The notes below the pieces were generated by a model that saw only the letters and a list, made by a program, of their open reading frames with translations, searched no databases and was not told the DNA's origin. Shown piece by piece: positions 1-9,457 of a stretch of DNA of 64,000 nucleotides. How positions within the stretch are numbered: position 1 is the first letter of the stretch; every line of letters begins with the position of its first letter. The translations under genes were made by a program, and so were the position numbers. The stretch is from Hyaloraphidium curvatum (taxonomy: Eukaryota > Monoblepharomycota > Hyaloraphidiomycetes > Hyaloraphidiales > Hyaloraphidiaceae), in NCBI GenBank assembly GCA_025558095.1, contig JAIVFI010000004.1, positions 434,001 through 498,000 on the forward strand, in the 5' to 3' direction.

Positions 1-819
1 CAGGGAGCGATAGTGCGCGACCAGCATCGCGTTGCGGTAGGCGACAAAGTCGGCGGGGAAGCGGGTGTTCCACTTGCGCATGGTCAGGAAGACGCCCCAC
101 ACCGATCGCGCGAAGCAGGCCGGTGCGGCGGGCACATGCGGCGGCACGAAGCGTCGAATGCCGGTCTTGTTGGAGAACTGCTCGTCGACGAGGATGTTCT
201 TTTGCGGGTCGCGCACCACGGCCGAGAAGAGGAAGCTCATCTGGCCGAACCAGTTGCCGCGCAGGGCGCCCTGGACGCGGTTCAGCATGTGCACGCGCAG
301 GTCGCGGGGCGCGGCCGGCAGCGGCGTGCCGGGCAGCAGCTCACGCACGGTGCTGTGCAGCGCGACTGCGGCCAGCATGGTGTGGAACGCGTTCTGCAGC
401 ACGGTGGCCTCTGCCACGGCGAGGGCGGGCAGCATCTCCGGCGCCGCCCCGCGATCGGCGGCGGGCGCCGCGCCGGCGAACTCAAAGAACGGGCCGATCG
501 GGCCGCGGCCGCCCATTTCGCCGCAGAGCCGCGCGAACGACGGGTTGCGCGCGCCCCACGGCGGCGGCGCCTCCCGGGGAAACACCGTCCGCGGCCGCGT
601 CGACACCGCGTCGGGCGGCGGCGCGACCGGCCGGCCGCGCGGCGTCGCGATGCAAACGCCGTCGAACCGCAGCGGCGGCTCGCACGGCGCGGCCGCCCAC
701 GCGCGGCGCATCCGCGGGAACTCCGCGGCGGGCGCCCCCGGGGGCGGCCCGCGCAGCAGCAGCCACGCCGCGCACATCGCGGCCACTGCGAGCAGCGCAC
801 ACCCCCGCCGGGGGCCCAT
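1..819 (-). CDS. Unknown type II membrane protein, partial (runs off the left edge)
   Basis: An open frame runs from an ATG at 819 to the window edge with no stop, giving at least 273 residues. The N-terminus is a short basic start (MGPRRG) followed by a hydrophobic stretch of about 17 residues (CALLAVAAMCAAWLLL), which looks like a signal anchor. The rest is a soluble, Pro/Ala-rich then mixed domain containing segments such as NWFGQMSFLFSAVVRD and FVPPHVPAAPACFARS. This topology is common in Golgi glycosyltransferases, but I do not recognise the family. It lies 58 bp downstream of the PaaK-like gene on the same strand. The C-terminus is missing. The real-gene call rests on the long open frame, the credible membrane anchor and non-repetitive composition. 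Confidence 0.6.
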   Translation of the reverse strand, partial: MGPRRGCALLAVAAMCAAWLLLRGPPPGAPAAEFPRMRRAWAAAPCEPPLRFDGVCIATPRGRPVAPPPDAVSTRPRTVFPREAPPPWGARNPSFARLCGEMGGRGPIGPFFEFAGAAPAADRGAAPEMLPALAVAEATVLQNAFHTMLAAVALHSTVRELLPGTPLPAAPRDLRVHMLNRVQGALRGNWFGQMSFLFSAVVRDPQKNILVDEQFSNKTGIRRFVPPHVPAAPACFARSVWGVFLTMRKWNTRFPADFVAYRNAMLVAHYRSL

Positions 820-877
820 GGACCGGGGCAGGGACGCTCCGGTGCATATGGATTTGGAGAGCCTGGCTTCCACGATA

Positions 878-2721
878 TCACGTCGACACCCATTTGTGCT
901 TCACCCCGATCTTGAAGTGCTCCGGCTCGCCGTACGGCTTCACGGTCACCTTTGGCAGCCGCTTGTCCGCAGGGACATAGTGGCCGTACTCGGAGTTGGT
1001 CGCCTCGAGTTCCGCGCGCACGAGCCGCGCGATCGTCCCCTCGAGCTCCGCGACCGTGCCGGAGGCCATGCCGGCGAGGTCCTCCCGCGCGTCCAGCTCC
1101 ACCACCACGCTGAGCACGGGATCCTCGGAGGAGTCGAGCGCGGTGCCCAGGACGAATTTGCCCGTAACCCTGTGAGCGATCTCCGGGTTCTCCAGGCCCG
1201 GCCTGTCCGGAACGTCGCGCCACCGTCAGCACGAAAGCACCGCGACTCAGGAAAGCGGGTACGCACATCACCTGGTCCACGAACACGTTGGCACCGTAGA
1301 GCGAAACGGCCCAGAACGCACGACCAAAGCACCACACGAAAGGCATCCTCCTCTCTGCCCTGGCAGCGTCGGCACACCACGCAACGGCCTCCGGCAGGGG
1401 ATCGTGCCCGTTTTCGCGGCAGAAGGCGAGCACCTCCTCAAAGGAGCGGATCCCGCCGGCGTCGCCGATGTTGTACTTTACCAGCGGCGCAAGGAGGCCC
1501 AGAGCATACCTGCCCAGCGTCGGGTCGGCATACCGGGCGGGGGCGAGGGTGGAAAAGGCAAGGGTGCCGCCGGGCGTGAGCTCCATCATGCGCTGGCAGG
1601 GATCGAATTGCATGAGGCTGGGGAGGCGGTCCCGGCCAAAGAGGGCGCGGGCAAGTTCGGGACGGGAGGCGAGGAAGCGGCGAACAGAGGTCGACAGGGG
1701 CGTCTCGCAGGCGAGGACGCCGGCATCCGCGGTGCCGTAGATCGAGACGATGTGGCAGGCTGCACGGATGTCAGAATCCCCTCGATCGATAGGCACATCA
1801 CTGCACAGAACTCACGAGACTTGATGCCGGTCCGTTCCATCAGGAGGTTGCGCCAGGTTTCGCTGAATACCTCGCCAGCAAACACGCAGCGCAGGTTGTA
1901 CTCCTTCCACGGCACACCCATCCGTATCCCAGCGTCCACGCACGTCTTGAAAAAGGGAGGGTACGAGAGCACGACCACCGCCTGGTAAAGCGGCGCGAGC
2001 TCTCTCACGACGCGCAGGATTTCGGGCGGATCGTTGCCGGGCGAGACGACCGTAACGTCGTACCCCTTCAGGGACAGGTTGCGGGTGCAGACAAACGTGA
2101 AGAGACCGCCAACCCAAGTGCCCAGGGGCAGGGCGTTGATGCACAGCGTCTTTGTGCGATCGGCGAGGAACGAATCCCGGAAGAGCTGCTCGAAACGATG
2201 GGTAATGGCAAGCTCGTCCGTCGCAAAGCGGCCCCAGAAGGTGGGCTGGAGAAACGAATCAGTTGAGCGCCCAAATGGTCGAAAAGTGCCGAACGCACCT
2301 TCCCACCGCTGCCGCTGCTGACGTGCAGCACGTCAAAGTCCGACATTCCATCCTCCTTGCCGCCGAAAGAGCGCTCGGACAGGGGATACAGATTGACGTA
2401 GTTTGACTTTTCGACGAACGGAATCTTGCCCCACGTCGCGGAGAAGCGGTCGGCATCCGCGGCAGAGGCGTCCAGCGACGCAATCTCCTCCGGATTCAGT
2501 CCCTGGTCCTTCAGGAACTTTGTGTAGGCTGGAACGCCCTTCGCGGTCGAAGAAAGGACGTGCAGCGCGTTCCGTCGTGCTTCCTCCGGCAGAAGCGTCC
2601 CGTCATTGGGCGCAAACACCGATTCGTCCAGGGGAGTCGAGATGAAACGTGTCAGCGCGGCCAGATACGCCCGCGATCGTGCCGCGGCAGGTGCCTGCGG
2701 AGCGGCTGCGGCTTCGGCCAT
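878..2721 (-). CDS. PaaK-like AMP-forming acyl/aryl-CoA ligase
   Basis: Reconstructed from four exons (2721-2299, 2245-1816, 1759-1267, 1202-878) that sum to 557 codons. The product resembles phenylacetate-CoA ligase / coenzyme F390 synthetase proteins of the adenylating superfamily. Supporting motifs are the Ser/Gly-rich P-loop-like VSSGSGGKPTFW, the SIYGTADAG core motif, and a C-terminal domain ending in FKIGVKHKWV, typical of the family. Such enzymes activate a carboxylate with ATP and transfer it to CoA; the substrate cannot be read from the sequence. The start ATG at 2721 opens an Ala-rich N-terminus. Introns are 53, 56 and 64 nt. The gene is divergent from TBCB across 275 bp. Confidence 0.8.
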
Positions 2722-2996
2722 CGCTTCTACGACCAGGGAGACAGACCGCTGCCGCGATCACAAAGGGATCAAGAACGAATAACAGAAGAGTTTCGCGGGA
2801 CGGGATCTGGGCTGAATCGAGCTTGCAACCGGACATCGGGGGCAAAACGCGGCTGCTTTGCTCAAGAGTCTCCTTTTCGGACGCGTCCGAGGCGGCTGAC
2901 CGGGGCCGCGACGCCGAAACGTCGTTTCGCGGTACCAGCATCCCAAAGACGTCGGACCCGGCAAAAGGGCGCTAGTAAACGGGACTGCCGGCAGAA

Positions 2997-3911
2997 ATGA
3001 TGGGCGATTCTGGCATCGTCACGGTCTGGGTCGATGGGGAGGCATCAAAGTCGGAGAGGCGATTTGACAAGGGGATGACCATCCGGAAGCTCAAGGTCGG
3101 TGCCGCGGTTCCACCGCAGAACCTAGCACGGCTGACAACGCCAATCCTTCATCAGGAGCGCTTGGAGCCCCTTACTGGCGTGCCATGCAACACGATGAAG
3201 CTCGCCCTCTACGACCGTGCGGACCAGCCGCGCGGCCTAATGGACGACGACGAAAAGATGCTTGGCTACTACGGCGTCGAGGACTTTTACCGGATTGTGG
3301 TCACCGATCTCGACAATCGGAAACCGCGGGGGGAGTTCACGGACCTGTCGCAGGTGGAGAAATTTGAGATCACCGAAGAGGAGTATGACAAGAAAGAAGG
3401 TGGATCCAAACGGCCAAGCACGGAAGGCAACGACTAAGATGATTGACAGACAGTGTTCGTGCTTTTAAGCGGCGGCATAAGCTCGGACGTTTCGCGGACG
3501 GCGCGTCGAATTCGTCACCTTCGCCGGACGACTTTGCCGAAGAGGCCGCGCTTATCTCTGTCGGTCAGCGATGCGAGGTTACTTCGGGTGCCGGCGGCTC
3601 CGGAATGGACGACGACGGCGCGGATGCGTTCAGAAAGCGGGGCGTGGTCAAGTACGTGGGACAGGTTCCGGAGCTGAAGGCCGGCTGGTGGATCGGCGTG
3701 GAGTACGACGAGCCGGTGGGCAAGCACGACGGCAGGTGAGTTTGTTCTGCACCTGTAGCGGTGTAGACATGAACTAACCTTCTACTCAAGTGCCGGCGAA
3801 TCCCGCTACTTCACAGCGCGGCCTCGACACGGTGCTTTTGTCCGACCCAACAAGGTCGCCGTGGGCGATTTCCCCGAGGAGGACCTGGACCTGGAAATGG
3901 ACGAAATCTGA
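2997..3911 (+). CDS. TBCB: Tubulin-folding cofactor B
   Basis: Three exons (2997-3399, 3450-3735, 3791-3911) give a 269-residue protein. An N-terminal ubiquitin-like domain (about residues 5-95) is followed by the linker AFKRRHKLGRF and a C-terminal CAP-Gly domain with GWWIGVEYDEPVGKHDG and the continuation GAFVRPNKVAVGDFPEED. It ends in the acidic EEDLDLEMDEI tail typical of TBCB, which is used by TBCE and for CAP-Gly autoregulation. The family acts in the cytosol in alpha-tubulin folding and in dissociation of the tubulin heterodimer together with TBCE. Both introns (50 and 55 nt) carry a CTAAG/CTAAC branch sequence, giving a clear local splicing model. It is convergent with the RAD6-like gene. 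Confidence 0.93.
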
Positions 3912-4044
3912 AGCACTTTCGCGCACATAGTCGCGTTGATTGTGTTTATGCTGTACATGACAATCCATCGATATCCAATCTGAGCATCAGGCTCCAGACA
4001 GAGTGCAGTCGTCCCACCTCCCCCGGCTCCCTACACAACCAGGA

Positions 4045-4559
4045 TCAGCTCATCCAGCTCTCCTCGACGGTTTCGCGGACCTTCTTGTTGTACTCTTTCC
4101 TGTTCTCCATGAACAAGCGCGCCGCCTCCGCGTTGGCCGGGCTGCTCGGATTCGGGTCGTGCAGCAGGCTCTGGATGCTGGTCAGGATCGCCGAGACGTC
4201 GTACGTCGGCGACCAGCGGTTCTGCAGAATGTCCAGGCAAAGGTCCCCGTTCGCGTAGACGTTCGGGTGGAACATCCGCGACACGAACTTGACGTGCGGC
4301 GGTTTGGTCGGGTACGACTCGTCAAATGTGAGGATGAGCTTGAAGGTGCCGTCCTCAAAGGGTGTTTCTAGAAACAACGACGTTGTCAGTGAGGGAAGAC
4401 ACGATGGAGAAGTGAACGAAGCCCACCCTCGGGACCGAAGATGACCGCGTTCCAGAGCAGCACATTGTCGGCGAGAGGAGCCCCAGAGATGCCAGCAGGC
4501 GGGTCCGTCTGCAGTTTCTTCAGATCTCTCATCAAACGGCGCTTGGCCGGCGTCGACAT
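4045..4559 (-). CDS. RAD6: RAD6/UBE2A-type ubiquitin-conjugating enzyme E2
   Basis: Two exons (4559-4427 and 4367-4045) encode 151 residues, close to the 152 of human UBE2A. The N-terminus [17 protein letters not shown], the [19 protein letters not shown] active-site segment with the catalytic Cys, and [17 protein letters not shown] identify the RAD6 subgroup of E2 enzymes. The family partners with RAD18 for PCNA and with BRE1 for histone H2B ubiquitylation. There is no acidic C-terminal tail as in budding yeast Rad6; the protein ends VEESWMS. The 59-nt intron lies inside the conserved GPEETPFEDG segment. It is convergent with TBCB (133 bp). Confidence 0.95.
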
Positions 4560-4930
4560 CGTTGCACGGTGGACGAGTCCGGTTCTGGCGATTCGCGATG
4601 TTCTCCCAACCAACTGCCTCCGAGCAGATCGTTCTCCGGCAACCAAAGCAGTCGAAAGCTGCCTCTGTCGCGCGGCCAAAGAGTCTCGAGGCGCTAAGGT
4701 TCGCCCTAAGCCTGCGATGCCGTGGCCCCTGGCAAAGTGTCTCTGGGCTGGCCGAGTCCGACCCTCGCGGCCGCCCGCACGGGTTCCCAATCCGGCCCCG
4801 GGATTTTCCCCAAGCCGCGAATACTCGTCGTCACGCGACAGCAGACACGTCAAGACCTGGTCACGCGATCTCCTCTTGCGGCCTCTCAAAGGCTGGGGTG
4901 GCGCGGCAAACCTTGAGTTCGATCTCATCA

Positions 4931-7021
4931 TCAGCAAACCTTCGTGAATACAGCAGTGGTGCAGTTTCCGCAGACGATCATCTGCTCCGCGGCTACCGTG
5001 GTTCCTTTCCCCGGCCCTGCGCGCACCGTCGTCGGCCCCTTGCCCGCGAGCTGCATCCTCCCCTTGGAATCCGATCCTGGGTACGGCAGCGGGTCCGTGT
5101 ACGCCGGAACGGAAGTGTTCGAGCGCCGCTTCTCTCGCCCGATGATCTCGCCGTCCGAGTTCTTGACGTCGCGCGACAGGTTGAGCTCAAAGTCGGTGTT
5201 CATACCTAGATCGATAGATCGCACATCAGATCTCGCCTGATCTGCGCCAGGATTGGGAAACTCACCCCATGCCATCAGGTCCTTTCCATACTCGACGTTC
5301 GTGGATTTGTCGACGTAAACGTTATCCATGACCGCGACGATGTGGGTCGAGCCGATGGCGATCGAATTGAACCCAATGGGCTTCACGGCCTTGGTCTCGT
5401 CGTCCCATTCGAGCAGACCAGACAGCGGCTTGATTTTGGCCGGGAAGTTTTGCACGTGGTTGTAGGTCCCGTTGCCGAGCTGGCCCCACTGTCCCATACC
5501 GCTGGCAAAGACTTCGTTCGAGGGCAGCTTGCCTGTCAGATCCTCCACCACGATCACCGAGTTGTTGCCTCCGGCGGCGACCTTGACGGCACGCTTCTTG
5601 CCGGGCTTGGCGCGCGAGCCGGTGCGGTTCCAGACTGTCGTGATCTCGTGGGGATAAGAAACGCGCTGTACAGTCTCGTCAAACTCGAACGTGGCCAGTT
5701 GCTTCAACCGCAAGTCAGCGCGAGATCCGAGAGCAAAGCTAGAGGATACGTACTCCGTAATGATTCGCGCCAAACGAGTAGGCTCGCCCATCCTTTGTCC
5801 TCACGACAGCATGCTCGTCGCCGGCAGCGATCTCGAGAACCGGAGCAAACAGCTCCACCTGCTCCATTCTCGTCTTCCACCGGGGGTCCGATTCTGGCAC
5901 CGACGCATCAGCCACAGGCGGCTGGAGGTGGTTGAGCCCGAGCTGCCCCGCGCTGTTGCCGTGCGAATCCGCTGCCACGGTGTATATGCGACCCGACGAA
6001 GAGAGAGCGACGAGAAAATGGAGGCCCGCCACAATATCGACGATCCTTTCGCCTCGCGGGGCATCGGCAGGGAGCTCGAGCTTGGCCACGAAGGCCGAGT
6101 TTTCGGCAGACCCGCCAAAGAAGCTGAACCACGAGCCGGAAGATTGGTTCTTGGCAGCAGCGTCCGAATTCGCCGGCGGAGCGGTAGAGATGGCGTAGAC
6201 GGAGCCATCTGCGCCGATCGCAAACGCCTTGTTCTCCGCCAGGGCCAGCTTCTGCAGCTTCTTGCCTTTCACCGTCAAAGCCGGCGATGCCGGTTCCGTG
6301 GAGGCTTGCGATGCCAGTGTGCTCGTGCCCCATTGGTAAAGGTCACCGTTCAGATCGATGGCGGCTGCGGGAAGATGTCAACGAAAAGGATCAAGCGAGC
6401 AGGATCTGCTGATCGTACCGGCGTGGCGTTCCGCAAGGGCCAAATCTTTGAGAACCCAGCCATCAAAGAACTCCAGAAACCGCGGCACTTTGATTGGAGA
6501 CTCGGTAGGAGCGTCCGGCGCAGCTATTCCGAAGCTGCAAGGGATGAAACGTCAACGAGTTCCCGGAAACGGCGTTCAGGCGGTTCATACCGATTGCTGC
6601 CCCAAATCCAAACGCCGGGCTGATCGCGCGACATTTTGACCTGGTCGTTCCGCTTCCCGGTAAACGAGATCTCGCCCATTCCGGGGCTGGCATCAGCGAC
6701 TTGCTCCGCATAGACCTTGTGTTCCCGGTTCAGCAGGAGCAGCCCAGCAGCAGCCCCGGCAAAAAAGATCGGTAGAAGCGAGGGCGACGGTGAAGCTTTG
6801 GCATCAGAGTGGGAATCGGAGCCGGTGCGTCTTCCGGAAGATCCCGAGGAGATTGTCCGCCGACCCCTGGGCGCGACGACGGCTCCACGCCCTGCCGGAG
6901 AGCCCGCCAGGCGTAATAGAACGCGTCCCTGAGCCGGTCCAAAGGCCGCTGTTGTCGCTCCCCTCACAGGAGTCGCCATAGTGACGTGTGCGCTCAGACC
7001 CCGGGCAGCCGGAGCGAGCAT
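4931..7021 (-). CDS. Mitochondrial RCC1-repeat protein, FMP25/RCC1L-like
   Basis: About 640 residues after removing three introns (junctions give [28 protein letters not shown] and GANHYGQLATFE). The Arg/Ser-rich N-terminus ([12 protein letters not shown]) resembles a mitochondrial presequence and precedes a transmembrane segment, [16 protein letters not shown]. The rest contains RCC1-type repeats ([42 protein letters not shown]). A mitochondrial leader, one membrane segment and RCC1 repeats is the architecture of yeast Fmp25, needed for early complex III assembly, and resembles human RCC1L. The first in-frame ATG (7021) was chosen; a second at about 6982 is possible. It diverges from OLA1. 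Confidence 0.78.
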
Positions 7022-7416
7022 CACGAGCTCAAGCAACGCGACCGAGAGGAGCAGGACCAGCAGTATGTCCGAGAGACAGAAAAGGAGCCCGAGCGATCAA
7101 TATGAGAGAGCAGAACTCGAAAGAGACCAGTGTGCGAAGTTGGATCAGAACGGCCGCATTTCCGTTTCGTCACTCGCCTGCGATCGCTTGGCCGCCAACG
7201 ACGCGGTGTCAACAACCGTCGCGGGCAACCGAAGGGACGCCGGACCCTTCTTGAATGCGGATCCCGTTTCCTGGGATCGCGAATTCAATCCTTGAGGCCA
7301 AATTTGCCTTCTTCGCCGCCTCTTCGGCCGACGTTTCCGGGCTCTGCTTGAGCTCGAAGCTCCGTTTTCTTCCCGTCAATCGGACCACCCCGTCGCGGTT
7401 AAAGTCGAAGAAAGCA
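7022..7416. other. Divergent intergenic region, FMP25-like / OLA1
   Basis: 395 bp between two divergent start codons, so it presumably carries both promoters. I see no TATA box or other element I would stand behind, and no credible ORF. Confidence 0.5.
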
Positions 7417-9011
7417 ATGCCGCCGAAGAAGACGGAAGTTGTTGAGGTGGAGATGGCCGTCGGAACTGGGGATCGACCGTGGGCTGATGTGTGGACGGCT
7501 CCGATTCCAGAAACCGCCGTTGGGACGGCCCGGCAACAACTTGAAAAGTGGGCGCCATTCGGCTTTTCTGGGCCACAAGGAGCTGATCCGGTGCCGGCTT
7601 CTCGCGATCGCCGCGTCCGTTCACCTCTCCAGTTGGCATCGTCGGCCTGCCCAACGTCGGCAAGTCGTCGACGTTCAACGCCCTCACCAACTCTTCGGCC
7701 AACGCGGCCAACTTCCCTTTCTTTGAGTTCCACTCTCCTCAGTTTGGCATGCAGCCGTCCTGACCCACCGCGGGCCCACAGGCACCATCGACCCCGAGGA
7801 GGCCCGCTGCGCCGTTCCCGACCCCCGCTTCGACTGGCTCTGCCAAACGTACAAACCCGCCTCCAAGGTGCCGGCCTACCTGACCGTCATTGACATTGCC
7901 GGGCTAGTCAAGGGCGCGTCCGAGGGACAGGGCCTCGGGAACGCCTTCCTGTCCCACGTGCGTGCCGTGGACGGCATCTTCCACGTGGTGCGGTGCTTTG
8001 ACGACGACGACGTCGTGCACGTGAACGAGGAGGGCGTGGACCCGGTGCGGGATCTCCAGGACATCCGGGAGGAACTGAGGCTCAAGGACGAGGCGGCGAT
8101 CAACAAGCAGGTCGAGGAGCTCGGGCGGGTGGTGGCGCGGCTGGGGACCGGAGGCACGGCTCAGGACAAGGCGAAGAAGGAGGAGTTCGAGACGCTGAAG
8201 AAGATCCAGAAATGCATTGTGGATGACAAGAAGGAGGTCCGACAAGGGGACTGGTCGGCAAAGGACATTGAGGTCATCAACTCGCTGTACCTGCTTACGG
8301 CCAAGCCCGTGATCGTGCTTTGCAACCTGAGCGAGAAGGATTTTTCGAAGAAAAAGAACAAGTGGCTGGCTAAGATCAAGCAGTGGGTCGACACCACCAA
8401 CCCCGGCGACCTCATTGTGGGACCCCTTGGGATCGTTCTTGTTTTAGTGCAGTTCTTGACCGGGAACCCCGCAGATACCCTACTCCGTCGTCGTGGAGAC
8501 GAAATACGCGAGCCTCACGACTGATGATGAGCGCGCGGCGTACGCGAAAGAGCTGGCAGAAAAGCACGGCGTCGACAAGCCCGTGACCTCGGCGCTTCCC
8601 AAGATCATCGTCGCGGGCTACCAGGCGCTGCAGCTCCAGTACTTCTTCACGGCAGGCGAGGACGAGGTGCGGGCGTGGACGATCCGCAAGGGGACCAAGG
8701 CACCGCAGGCTGCTGGTGTTATGTGGGTTTGGACCGGTGCCGCGATGTTCTTCCCTGACCTCCGCGAACCAGTCACACCGATTTTGAGCGGGGCTTCATC
8801 ATGGCCGAGGTGATGAAGTACGAGGATCTGCACGAGTTGGAGACGGAATCCGCCGTGAAGGCGGCGGGCAAGTACGTGCAGAAGGGGAAGGATTACGTCG
8901 TCCAGGATGGGTACGTAGCCTCAGCGGTCGCCGCCATCGTTCTGACAGTCCTCTGGCAGCGATATCATTTACTTCAAGTTCAACGTCACCGCACCACAAA
9001 AGAAGAAGTAG
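7417..9011 (+). CDS. OLA1: Obg-like ATPase OLA1 / YchF GTPase-family protein
   Basis: Seven exons (7417-7446, 7511-7547, 7633-7722, 7782-8416, 8475-8722, 8773-8910, 8960-9011) sum to 410 codons (409 residues; human OLA1 has 396). Features in order: start MPPKK, G1/P-loop [12 protein letters not shown]3 DIAGLVKGA, the NLSE element that replaces NKxD and explains ATP preference, and a C-terminal TGS domain with [25 protein letters not shown] and [12 protein letters not shown]. Members are cytosolic translation- and stress-linked P-loop ATPases. Five introns have normal GT-AG ends, but the intron at 7723-7781 begins TTGAGT instead of GTGAGT (see separate entry). Confidence 0.93.
7723..7781 (+). 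other. OLA1 intron 3 with apparent TT-AG ends
   Basis: The family sequence requires joining NFPF to CTIDPEEA with a phase-1 junction after base 7722. The next bases are TTGAGT, one change from the common donor GTGAGT. The intron has a normal CTGAC branch sequence and a normal CACAG acceptor. No GT in the vicinity gives phase 1. With this junction all exon phases add up to a complete 410-codon frame. Confidence 0.7.
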
Positions 9012-9457
9012 ATTTGCGACGGATGTGGCGTGCTGTGGACGTTTATGACTAGAGCTCTCTCAACGACGGCTTCGCGTGACCGTGTACTGCATCACGACCG
9101 ATGACGCAAACTGGGCGCGGCTTAAACAGAAAAAGAACCATTTAGGTTGCTCCGATTGCTGTGCGTGGAGTTTGCCTGCTGGGGGATATCGGACGTATGT
9201 TGAGGCGTGGCTCACACTCCGTCCCATTCGTTCCGCGCACTGGCTCATCGCAAACTGCAGCGTGACCGTGAGAGAATCTTGCACATGGCATGGGAACCGG
9301 ACTGGCAAATTTGGTTTGAAGGTCCAAGCCAAGAACCCTGATCACCATTACCCCCCAACAACATCTCGCTACGAGGCAAACCCGCGAAAGAATACTTAGT
9401 TCCGCATGACCAGCATCAGCAGCAGATTCGGAGTCCCAATTCGCACCCTCCTGAACG
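9012..9457. other. Convergent intergenic region
   Basis: 446 bp between the ends of OLA1 and the RING-CH gene. It is less GC-rich than its flanks, as expected for 3' untranslated regions. I see no gene, repeat or RNA in it. Confidence 0.5.

Noticed and set aside
7723-7815. GC-AG reading of OLA1 intron 3
   Set aside because: A GC donor in phase exists in GGCATG, but it would give an intron of only 35 nt and insert extra residues right after the conserved NFPF. The TT-AG junction restores the family sequence exactly.
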